Shown here: positions 43,314 through 50,764 of the stretch, piece by piece
How positions within the stretch are numbered: position 1 is the first letter of the stretch
Layout: each line of letters starts with the position of its first letter
Origin: Massilia sp. HP4
GTDB taxonomy: Bacteria; Pseudomonadota; Gammaproteobacteria; Burkholderiales; Burkholderiaceae_D
Direction of reading: 5' to 3'
Length of the DNA: 64,000 nt
Assembly: GCF_005222695.1 (NCBI RefSeq)
Contig: NZ_STGG01000011.1
Coordinates: forward strand, 124,001-188,000
The notes under the pieces: model-generated
What the model was told of the DNA's origin: nothing
The model's database searches: none
Seen by the model: the letters and a program-made list of their open reading frames with translations, nothing else
Translations under genes and position numbers: made by a program

Positions 43314-43392
43314 TAGTGATTGACACAGAAATAGTAAGACCTGCGCCCGCACGCTGTCAATTGATTTATTTAGTGATCGACACATATATAAT
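43314..43392. promoter_or_regulatory. Divergent SDR/TetR promoter region with two operator repeats
   Basis: Operator repeats TAGTGATTGACACA (43314-43327) and TAGTGATCGACACA (43371-43384), differing at one base. The SDR promoter (minus) is TTGACA (43355-43360), 18-bp spacer, TACTAT (43331-43336). A perfect TATAAT (43387-43392) serves tetR. One operator lies just downstream of the SDR promoter and the other just upstream of the tetR -10. Confidence 0.7.
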
Positions 43393-43444
43393 GATACGCT
43401 GTGCGGCGTTGTCCCGACCTGCCGCCGGACATATACTGTGCGCG

Positions 43445-44116
43445 ATGCAAACACCCGAACCAGCCGTCCATACCGAAGCCGCCGAACCCACGGCCAAGGC
43501 GCGCACCGCGCGCGCCCGCGGCCGGCCGCGCGCCTTCGACCGCGAGGCAGCCCTGTCGCAAGCCATGCGCCTGTTCTGGGAAAAAGGCTTCGAAGCCACC
43601 TCGCTGGCCGACCTCACCGCCGCGATGGGCATCGCCTCGCCCAGCCTGTACGCGGCCTTCGGTTCCAAGGAAGCCTTGTATGCCGAAGCGCTGGAGCATT
43701 ACTGCACCACCTACGGCGCCTGGGGCTGGAAGAGCTTCCTTGCCGCCGCGACGGCGCGCGAGGCGATCCAGGCCTGGCTGATGGATTCCGCCGCCTTCTT
43801 CACCGGGAACGTCGTCGACGTTCCGCTCGGCTGCATGGTGACCCTCTCCAGCATCGGCACCGCAGGTCATACGGAACTGTGCGAGCTGACACGCACGGCG
43901 CGCACCGCGCCGCTGGCGGTCGTCAGGACACGCCTCGAACAGGGCGTCGCCGATGGCGACATCCCGGCCTCGGTCGACCTCGATGCGCTGGCCCGCTTTG
44001 CCCATACCGTCCAGAACGGCCTGTCGCTCCAGGCGCGCGACGGCGCCAGCCGCGCCGAACTGGAAGCCGTCGTCCAGGTCGCGATGCGCGCCTGGGACGG
44101 CCTGGTCAAGGGCTAG
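43445..44116 (+). CDS. TetR/AcrR-family repressor
   Basis: 223 aa from the ATG at 43445. The DNA-binding domain is at about 28-80 (RPRAFDREAALSQAMRLFWEKGFEATSLADLTAAMGI and PSLYAAFGSKEALYAEALEHY; the HTH core is LADLTAAMGIASPSLYAAF). The C-terminal ligand domain has ELTRTARTAPLAVVRTRLEQGVADGDIP, typical of regulators controlling adjacent reductases. Divergent from the SDR gene; the shared operators imply repression of both, released by a small molecule. Confidence 0.9.
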   Translation: MQTPEPAVHTEAAEPTAKARTARARGRPRAFDREAALSQAMRLFWEKGFEATSLADLTAAMGIASPSLYAAFGSKEALYAEALEHYCTTYGAWGWKSFLAAATAREAIQAWLMDSAAFFTGNVVDVPLGCMVTLSSIGTAGHTELCELTRTARTAPLAVVRTRLEQGVADGDIPASVDLDALARFAHTVQNGLSLQARDGASRAELEAVVQVAMRAWDGLVKG

Positions 44117-44323
44117 GGCGCGGCTGGCGCGCTTGAAAGTGCCCCCCCAGGCGCTTGGCCCTCCATCCCGGCCACAGCATGGCCGTGCTCAATAGACAAT
44201 ATTCCTTTAGTCAATTCGGTCTTGATTGCAGCGCAAGTTCCGCGTCTGTACCCCGCGCCTGCCGCATGGCCCATCCGGGCTTTATCTGCTACGCTTGCCC
44301 CACAACCAATGGAGACCCTACCC

Positions 44324-45058
44324 ATGCTGAATCAGCCCATGCCCGGAATGAACGACACGCTGGAATTCGTCAAGAACCTGTGGGGCGGCATGAACATCCC
44401 CGGCGCCATGTCCGGCATGGGCGGCATGCCGATGCCGGGCGCCGGCCTGTCGGTCGAAGACCTGGACAAGAAGATCGCCGACCTGAAGGCGGTCGAGTCC
44501 TGGCTGAACCTCAACCTGAGCATGTTGCGCGGCTCGATCCAGGCGCTGGAAATCCAGCGCGGCACCTTGGCCACGCTCAAGGCGATGGGCGACAGCATGG
44601 CCCAGGCCATGAGCCAGACCGGCGCCGCCAGCGACGCCGCCATGGCGCCGTTCGCGCAATTCTTCACCCAGGCGTCGCAGGCGGCCGCACCAGCCCAGGC
44701 CGCCAAGCCGGCGGATGCGCCAGCCGCGCCCCCACCCGAATCCCCGGCGCCGCCGCCAGCCGGCACCGATGCCCAGGCAGCCGCCATGCCGGCCGCCGTC
44801 GCCTGGTGGAACCTGTTGCAAGACCAGTTCCGCCAGGCGGTGGCCAGCGCCATGCCGCCGGAAGGCGCCGGCAGTCCCGACGCCGCCCCGCGCGCCGGCG
44901 GCGACAGCCCCGCAGCCCCCACGCCGGCGCACGGCGCTGGAGCGACGCCTGGCAAACCGGCCAGTGCCGACAACGGCGCGCAAGACAGCGCCCAGGATGC
45001 TGGCGGCGCCCCGGCGTCCGGCAAGCGCACCACCCGCGGCAAGGCCGACAAGGCTTGA
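44324..45058 (+). CDS. phaM: PhaM-type polyhydroxyalkanoate granule regulatory protein
   Basis: 244 aa from the ATG at 44324, with GGAG upstream. The N-terminal core LEFVKNLWGGMNIPG and LSVEDLDKKIADLKAVESWL-NLNLSMLRGSIQALEIQ (split here) matches the PhaM family, which activates PHA synthase and ties granules to the nucleoid. The second half is Ala/Pro/Gly-rich (about 120-200). The C-terminus is basic (GKRTTRGKADKA), as in the DNA-binding tail of PhaM. The frame is open to 44222 but has no supporting signal. No phaC or phaP gene is in the window. The gap before it (44117-44323) holds no gene. Confidence 0.85.
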   Translation: MLNQPMPGMNDTLEFVKNLWGGMNIPGAMSGMGGMPMPGAGLSVEDLDKKIADLKAVESWLNLNLSMLRGSIQALEIQRGTLATLKAMGDSMAQAMSQTGAASDAAMAPFAQFFTQASQAAAPAQAAKPADAPAAPPPESPAPPPAGTDAQAAAMPAAVAWWNLLQDQFRQAVASAMPPEGAGSPDAAPRAGGDSPAAPTPAHGAGATPGKPASADNGAQDSAQDAGGAPASGKRTTRGKADKA

Positions 45059-45147
45059 GCTTGATCTGAACGCTGGCGGCGGTCTCCAAACCGTGCTGAA
45101 CTGATCCGGCGGCCCGGCCTGTCCGGCCGCGTCCAGCCGGAGGAGCG

Positions 45148-48100
45148 ATGCTGCCGAGCGACCTGACCCACCTGACGCCTTCGCAGGTCGACGACCTGCG
45201 CCGCAAGCTCGCCGCCGCCGGCTGCGATCCGCCGCCCGGCGCGCTTACGGTCGCCGAGCTGCGAGACGCTTTCGCCCTGCTGCGCAAGCGCCACGGGCTG
45301 CCCGCATCGGACAAGATCGACCAGGACCTGCTGCGCGTCCTCGACGCCAGCGCCGGCCACCTGTTCGGCGAAGTGCTGCGCGACGAACTCGATATGCTGC
45401 GCCCAGAAGACGGCGCCATGCGCGGCGAGGCGCAGGACGCCGCCCTGCCGCCCGACCGCGAGCGCCTGTTGCAGCGCGCCCACGGCGGCATGCTGACCGG
45501 CCTGGCCCTGTCCGGCGGCGGCGTACGCAGCGCGACCTTCAGCCTGGGCGCCCTGCAGGCGCTGGCGCGCTGCGGCCTGCTGCGCCATATCGACTACCTG
45601 TCGACCGTGTCCGGCGGCGGCTTCGTCGGCGGCTGGCTATCGAAATGCCTGCACGCCAACGGCGGCGACATCGCCAGAGTGGAAAGCATGCTGGCGCCGC
45701 CGGCCGGCAGCTTTGAGGCGCCCGAGCTGCGCTTCTTGCGCCAGTACAGCAACTACCTGTCGCCGCAGGGCGGCATGTTCAGCGCCGACACCTGGACCCT
45801 GGTCGGCACCTATGTGCGCAACACCGGCCTGAACCTGGCCATGCTGCTGGCCTGGATGTGCGCCCTGCTGCTGCTGCCGCGCTTCGCCGTGTGGGCCGTG
45901 CACCGCGTGGTGACGCCTGGCGGGCCCTGGTCGCACCTGGCCGACATCGCCTGGATCCTCGGCGTGCTGCTATTCCTGTTCGCCGTGTTCTGCATCGCCC
46001 TGTCGATCTCGAGCAAACCCGAGAGCTCGCGCGGCATGCGCCGCTTTCCGCTGTCGCAGGGCGCGGTCCTGTGGTGCATCAACCTGCCGCTGCTGCTGGC
46101 GGGCTTCCTCGGCAGCCTGGGATTGTGGCGCCATGGCGGCGCCGCACCATCGAACTTCCTGCCGGCCCAGCTGGCGGGCCGCTGGCACTGGCTGCTGGCC
46201 CCGGGCCTGGTCTATTTCATCGTCTGGGCCTGCGGCTGGTACCTGGCCCACGACCGCTCCAGCCCCTACCGGCGCACCGGCTACACCGTGTGCGCGGCAG
46301 GTGCGGCCAGCGTGCTGCTGGTGCTGCTCGAAGCCGGCCGCGCCTTCGCACCCGAGATCCTGGCCCTGCTGCCGCTGGATGCCGGCACCTTGTCGCTGCT
46401 GCTGTGCTGGACGGTCGGCCTGCTGCTGGCGCTGGCCGGCTGGCTGGCCATCTATACGCGCCTGCACGCCGATCCACCGCTGCGCGACCTGTCGCGCGCC
46501 GAACTGGGCGAAGGCCTGTCGCACTTCCTGTGCGCGATGGGCGCGCTCACGCTCGGCACCCTGCTGCTGCTGGCCGGGATGGCGGTGCTGCCCGATCCCG
46601 CCGGCCAGCGTGTGCTGAACGATGCGATCGCCCTGTCGACCTTCGGCATGCCGCTGATGATGGCGCTGTTCGCCGCCACCATGACCCTCATGATCGGCCT
46701 GGTCGGCCGCCTGTACAGCGACGCCAGCCGCGAATGGTGGAGCCGGCAGGGCGCCTGGACCGCCATCTTCGCCCTGGCCTGGCTGACCGTGTACGGCATC
46801 TGCTTCTTCTTTGCGCCGCTGCTGCACTGGGCCTGGCTCACCTATGAACCTTGGTCGAACCTGGGCACCCTGCTCGGCTGGCTGGCAATGACCGCCTTCG
46901 GGCTCAAGGCCGGCAGCGGCATGTCGACCGGCGCGCGCAGCGGCCCGGACCCGAAACTCGAGCTGGTCGCGCGCCTTGCCCCGTATGTATTCACGGTCGG
47001 CGTCTTCGCCCTGTTGAGCAGCATGGTGCAGGCCGCGGTCGCGCTGCCCCGGGTGGTTTGCCCCAAAGCGCAGCTGGCTTGCGTGATGCGCGCCCATGCC
47101 GACGCTACCCTGGCCACCGGCGGCACGACCCTGCTGCTGGCCTTCGGCGCCTTCCTGGGCGCCGCCCTACTGCTCGGCTGGCGGGTCGACATCAACAAGT
47201 TCTCGCTCTATATGCTGTATCGAAACCGCGTGGTGCGGGCCTGGTTCGGCGCCGGCAACCGCGCGCGCCAGCCGCATCCCTTCACCGGCTTCGATCCGAA
47301 CGACGACATGCTGCTGGCCGAGCTGCGCTACGGACGGCCCTACCCGATCGTCAACACCGCCCTGAACCTGGTCAGCGGCGCCGAGCTGGCCTGGCAGACG
47401 CGGCGCACCGCCTCGTTCGCATTCACGCCGCGCTGGTGCGGCTACGAGCAGGCCTCGCCTTCACCGACCGGCGACGGCGCACCATCCGGCTGCTACCGGC
47501 CGACCGACCAGTATGCCTCGCGCTCCGGCGTCGGCCTCGACGACGATGCCGGCGTGCGGCTCGGGATGGCGGTGGCGCTGTCCGGCGCCGCGGCCAGCCC
47601 GAACATGGGCGCGCATTCGTCGCCGCCCCTGAACTTCCTGATGACGATGTTCAATGTGCGCCTGGGGCGCTGGTGCCCCAATCCGGCGCGCCGCGCCTGG
47701 ACCAGCGCCTCGCCGCCGATCGGGCTGTTCAGCCTCTTGTCCGAATTGTTCGGCCAGCTCGATTCCGACGCCGCCTATGTGCACCTGACCGACGGCGGCC
47801 ACTTCGACAACCTCGGCATCTATGAACTGGTGCGGCGCCGCTGCCGGCTGGTGATCGCGGTCGACGTCGGCAGCGACCGCTACCTCGCCTTCGAAGACCT
47901 GGGCAATGCGATCCGGCGCTGCGCCACCGACCTGCACGTGCGGATCGACCTCGACGTCTCGCGCTTGGCGGCAATGGGCGAGACCGGCATGTGCGGCGCC
48001 AGCTGTGCGGCCGGCAGCATCCGCTACAGCCAGGCCGACCGCGGCGCGGCCGACGGTGTGCTCCTGTACCTCAAGCCGGCCATCGTCGGCAGCGAGAACG

Positions 48101-48339
48101 CCGACCTGCTCAACTACCGCAAGCTGCATCCCGACTACCCGCACGAGAGCATCGCCGACCAGTGGTTCGACGAGGCCCAGTTCGAAAGCTACCGCGCGCT
48201 GGGCGACCACATCGTCGATTGCGCGCTGCGCGAAGCGGCCCGCGCCACCGTGCGCGCCGATGGCGAGCAGGACATGGCTGCGCTGTGCGCGCAGTTGCTG
48301 CGCCAGCATGGCCCGGCGCCACGTACGCCATCCGGCTAA
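45148..48339 (+). CDS. Large patatin-like phospholipase with multi-pass membrane insertion
   Basis: 1063 aa, preceded by GGAGGAGCG. Patatin lipase elements: oxyanion loop SGGGVRS (122-128), nucleophile Ser155 in STVSGGGF, and the catalytic Asp882 in DGGHFDNLG. Between Ser155 and Asp882 are 727 residues holding about 12 membrane helices (first near 229-252, LNLAMLLAWMCALLLLPRF; last near 660-685, TTLLLAFGAFLGAALLLGW). The patatin fold is thus split around a membrane domain, making it an inner-membrane lipid hydrolase. The N-terminal 110 residues are helical and soluble. Family members of this large type are known in related bacteria but their substrate is not. Confidence 0.85.
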   Translation: MLPSDLTHLTPSQVDDLRRKLAAAGCDPPPGALTVAELRDAFALLRKRHGLPASDKIDQDLLRVLDASAGHLFGEVLRDELDMLRPEDGAMRGEAQDAALPPDRERLLQRAHGGMLTGLALSGGGVRSATFSLGALQALARCGLLRHIDYLSTVSGGGFVGGWLSKCLHANGGDIARVESMLAPPAGSFEAPELRFLRQYSNYLSPQGGMFSADTWTLVGTYVRNTGLNLAMLLAWMCALLLLPRFAVWAVHRVVTPGGPWSHLADIAWILGVLLFLFAVFCIALSISSKPESSRGMRRFPLSQGAVLWCINLPLLLAGFLGSLGLWRHGGAAPSNFLPAQLAGRWHWLLAPGLVYFIVWACGWYLAHDRSSPYRRTGYTVCAAGAASVLLVLLEAGRAFAPEILALLPLDAGTLSLLLCWTVGLLLALAGWLAIYTRLHADPPLRDLSRAELGEGLSHFLCAMGALTLGTLLLLAGMAVLPDPAGQRVLNDAIALSTFGMPLMMALFAATMTLMIGLVGRLYSDASREWWSRQGAWTAIFALAWLTVYGICFFFAPLLHWAWLTYEPWSNLGTLLGWLAMTAFGLKAGSGMSTGARSGPDPKLELVARLAPYVFTVGVFALLSSMVQAAVALPRVVCPKAQLACVMRAHADATLATGGTTLLLAFGAFLGAALLLGWRVDINKFSLYMLYRNRVVRAWFGAGNRARQPHPFTGFDPNDDMLLAELRYGRPYPIVNTALNLVSGAELAWQTRRTASFAFTPRWCGYEQASPSPTGDGAPSGCYRPTDQYASRSGVGLDDDAGVRLGMAVALSGAAASPNMGAHSSPPLNFLMTMFNVRLGRWCPNPARRAWTSASPPIGLFSLLSELFGQLDSDAAYVHLTDGGHFDNLGIYELVRRRCRLVIAVDVGSDRYLAFEDLGNAIRRCATDLHVRIDLDVSRLAAMGETGMCGASCAAGSIRYSQADRGAADGVLLYLKPAIVGSENADLLNYRKLHPDYPHESIADQWFDEAQFESYRALGDHIVDCALREAARATVRADGEQDMAALCAQLLRQHGPAPRTPSG

Positions 48340-48451
48340 CCGCAGGCAGACCGGGCGTCCATTGCCCCTAAGGCCGATGACCCGGCACTTGACGAACTGG
48401 CAAGCTCGGCGGATAACGTCTCTATCGCATTCACCGCCAACCGGACCTGCC

Positions 48452-49687
48452 ATGACCATCGTGACCGCGGATGACATCGCCTCCGGGCTGAACAACCGGG
48501 AATTCGTCCTGTACTACCAGCCCAAGGTGTCCCTGATCAGCAACCGCATCACCGGTGCCGAAGCCCTGGTGCGCTGGCGCCGCCGCGACGGCGAGGTGCT
48601 GCCGGCCTCGATGTTCATTCCGGTGGCCGAGCAGGCCGGCCTGCTGCGGCCCCTGACCCTGCAGCTGTTCCCGCAACTGGTGGCCGACCTGGCCGGCAGC
48701 GGCCTGGAGCACCTGTTCCGGGTTTCGTTCAATGTCAGTTCGTGCGACCTCGAAGAGCGCACCCTGACCGCGCTGATCCTGGAGGCGGTCGGCGCCGGGC
48801 GCCTGCCGCCATCGGCGCTCGAACTCGAGATCACCGAGACCCAGGCGCTGCAGGCCGCGCCCTGCGTGCTGCACAACGTCCAGGCGCTGACCGAGGCCGG
48901 TATCGGGCTGGCGATGGACGACTACGGCATCGGCTACTCGAGCATCGACACGCTCAGCCAGTGGCCGTTTACCAGCATCAAGCTGGACCAGGGCATTGTC
49001 GAGCGCATGCTCGACTCGCCCAAGAACGCGACCATCGTCCGTTCCTCGATCCGGCTCGGCCACGAACTGGGCATGGAAGTGGTCGCCGAGGGCGTCGAGA
49101 CGGTGCCGCAGCACGACTTCCTGGTGGAAGCTGGCTGCGGCGTGGCCCAGGGCTTCCTGATCAGCCGCGCCCTGCCGCTCGATGAATTCAAGGCCTTCTG
49201 CGCGGCGGCCAGCAAATGCCGCGGCCTGCCGGTCGGCCTGGTGCACATGGCGATCGTCGACCACGTGCAGTGGCGGCGCCAACTGGCCAGCTTCGCGATC
49301 CGGCGCGCCGCCCTGCCGCCAGGCGCGCCGCTGCGCCAGTCCGGCGGCCATCCGACCCTGTGCTTCACCAAGTGCGCGCTCGGCCGCTGGTACTTCGGCG
49401 AGGGCCGCTATTTCGCGGGCACGCCGATGTATGGCGCGCTCGATGCGCCGCACCGCAGGCTGCATGAGATCGGCGCCCTGATCGTCGAGCGCATCCGTCT
49501 TGGGGCTGGCCAGGCCGACATCGCGCCGCTGATGCGCGAGCTCAAGCAGGTGTCGCTGGTCCTGATCGGGCTATTGGAAGATATCGAGGATGCCGGCTTC
49601 GAGACCTTGTTCACGCCAGCGCCGCCACCCGGCGCACATGACGGCGCACCTGCCCGTTTACTACCTGCCACGACCGATCTACAATAA
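48452..49687 (+). CDS. EAL-domain c-di-GMP phosphodiesterase with C-terminal CZB zinc sensor
   Basis: 411 aa. EAL domain (about 5-255): YYQPKVSL, AEALVRW (the EAL motif), FNVSS, LEITET, DDYGIGYSS, IKLD, VAEGVE are all intact, so it should hydrolyse c-di-GMP. A CZB (chemoreceptor zinc-binding) domain follows with ligands His271 (VDHVQW), Cys308 (KCALGRWYFGEG), His334 and His338 (HRRLH): the exact 3His/1Cys set. CZB domains bind zinc tightly and can sense zinc loss or oxidants such as hypochlorous acid through the Cys. Zinc or oxidant would thus tune c-di-GMP level. The 10-base gap to the lyase operator means its 3' end carries that gene's promoter. Confidence 0.9.
   Translation: MTIVTADDIASGLNNREFVLYYQPKVSLISNRITGAEALVRWRRRDGEVLPASMFIPVAEQAGLLRPLTLQLFPQLVADLAGSGLEHLFRVSFNVSSCDLEERTLTALILEAVGAGRLPPSALELEITETQALQAAPCVLHNVQALTEAGIGLAMDDYGIGYSSIDTLSQWPFTSIKLDQGIVERMLDSPKNATIVRSSIRLGHELGMEVVAEGVETVPQHDFLVEAGCGVAQGFLISRALPLDEFKAFCAAASKCRGLPVGLVHMAIVDHVQWRRQLASFAIRRAALPPGAPLRQSGGHPTLCFTKCALGRWYFGEGRYFAGTPMYGALDAPHRRLHEIGALIVERIRLGAGQADIAPLMRELKQVSLVLIGLLEDIEDAGFETLFTPAPPPGAHDGAPARLLPATTDLQ
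49657..49685 (+). promoter_or_regulatory. Promoter of the PL5-type lyase gene
   Basis: TTTACT (49657-49662), 17-bp spacer, TACAAT (49680-49685), lying inside the end of the EAL-CZB gene. The LacI-type operator starts three bases later, over the expected transcription start. Confidence 0.6.
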
Positions 49688-49701
49688 GTTAAACGTTTTC
49701 G
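49688..49701. promoter_or_regulatory. LacI-type operator S1 (lyase gene)
   Basis: AGTTAAACGTTTTC, between the EAL-CZB stop and the lyase GTG start. Same core as S2 and S3. Confidence 0.65.
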
Positions 49702-49711
49702 TGGAGGTGTC

Positions 49712-50662
49712 GTGCGTTCCCTGGTCCCAAGCCTGCTCACTCTCTTGGCGCCGTGCGCCGCGCTTGCCTGCAACGTCCCGCCGCCGGCAGTTCACGACAT
49801 CGACGCCAACCGCTACTACGTCGATGACAAGAGCTCGATCGTCGACCCGGCGCTCAAGGCACGCAACGAGGCGGCGGTCAAGCCGGTCAACGACTACCTG
49901 GGCGTCATCGCGCGCTCGGCCAGCCACTGGCAGGCGGGGAGCGATCCCGATGGCGCGCGCTGCGCCCTGGCCTGGCTGGACGCCTGGGCCCGGCACAATG
50001 CGCTGCTCGGCACGATGACCACCCGCCAGTCGTACTACACCCGCAAATGGACGCTGGGCGGCCTGGCGCTGAGCTATGCGCGGGTGCGGCCGGCGGCCAC
50101 CCCAGGCCAGCGCGAGGCGATCGACGCCTGGCTGCGCCGGCTGGCCGACGCCACCATCGAGCACGCCGAGCAGCACAAGGGCGTGCGCAACAACCACTAT
50201 TACTGGGAAGGCCTGGCGGTGACGGCGGTCGGCGGCGTCACCGGTGAGGCACGCTACCTGGACTGGGGCCGCAAGGTGTTCCGCCACGCGATGGGGCAGA
50301 TCCAGCCTGACGGCTCGCTGCCGCTCGAGGTGGCGCGCGCCGGCAAGGCGCTCAGCTACCACCTGTATTCGGCGGCGCCGCTGGTGATGATGGCCTCGAT
50401 CCTCGAACTGGACGATCCGGCCCTGGAGCGGCTGCTGCGCTTCTCGGTGCAGTCGGTGGCCGATCCTGCGGCCCTCGAACGCATGGCCGGCGCACCGCAA
50501 GAGATGCCGCCGCGGGTGCCGGGCTGGATCGCGATCCACGAACGCCGCAGTGGACAGCGGATCGCGCCGCAAGCGCCGCCAGCGAACAACTGGGATGCGC
50601 GCATGGGGGGCGATCGCAACCTGGCCAATCCGCTCGAGCATCCGCGCGCCGCACAGGGATAA
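49712..50662 (+). CDS. Secreted alginate-lyase-family (PL5) enzyme
   Basis: 316 aa from a GTG at 49712 with GGAGG upstream. A signal peptide (RSLVPSLLTLLAPCAALA) ends near residue 20. The PL5/AlgL fold features are the RKWTLGGLALSYARV helix, the catalytic Asn-Asn-His at 160-162 (RNNHYYWEG), and the Arg/Tyr pair in ARAGKALSYHLYSAAP. AlgL cleaves mannuronate linkages, and some relatives act on other uronans such as glucuronan. The neighbours Udh and GH88 favour a glucuronate-containing substrate, so the activity should not be assumed to be alginate. Controlled by LacI operator S1. Confidence 0.85.
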   Translation: MRSLVPSLLTLLAPCAALACNVPPPAVHDIDANRYYVDDKSSIVDPALKARNEAAVKPVNDYLGVIARSASHWQAGSDPDGARCALAWLDAWARHNALLGTMTTRQSYYTRKWTLGGLALSYARVRPAATPGQREAIDAWLRRLADATIEHAEQHKGVRNNHYYWEGLAVTAVGGVTGEARYLDWGRKVFRHAMGQIQPDGSLPLEVARAGKALSYHLYSAAPLVMMASILELDDPALERLLRFSVQSVADPAALERMAGAPQEMPPRVPGWIAIHERRSGQRIAPQAPPANNWDARMGGDRNLANPLEHPRAAQG

Positions 50663-50706
50663 AAAGAGCGCCCGGACCGGCAGGGAGGTTGCCGGATACC
50701 GGGCGC
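50661..50706 (-). terminator. Rho-independent terminator of the 50765-52609 gene
   Basis: Nested stem: GCGCCCGG (50668-50675) with CCGGGCGC (50699-50706), and inner CCGGCA/TGCCGG (50677-50682, 50690-50695). On the minus strand it is followed by TCTTTTT. It separates the convergent lyase gene and 50765 gene. Confidence 0.75.
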
Positions 50707-50764
50707 AAGGAGATGACTTGTCGCTGACGTATCGGGCGCCGTGGGCGCCCGCCCTTCTGCATCC

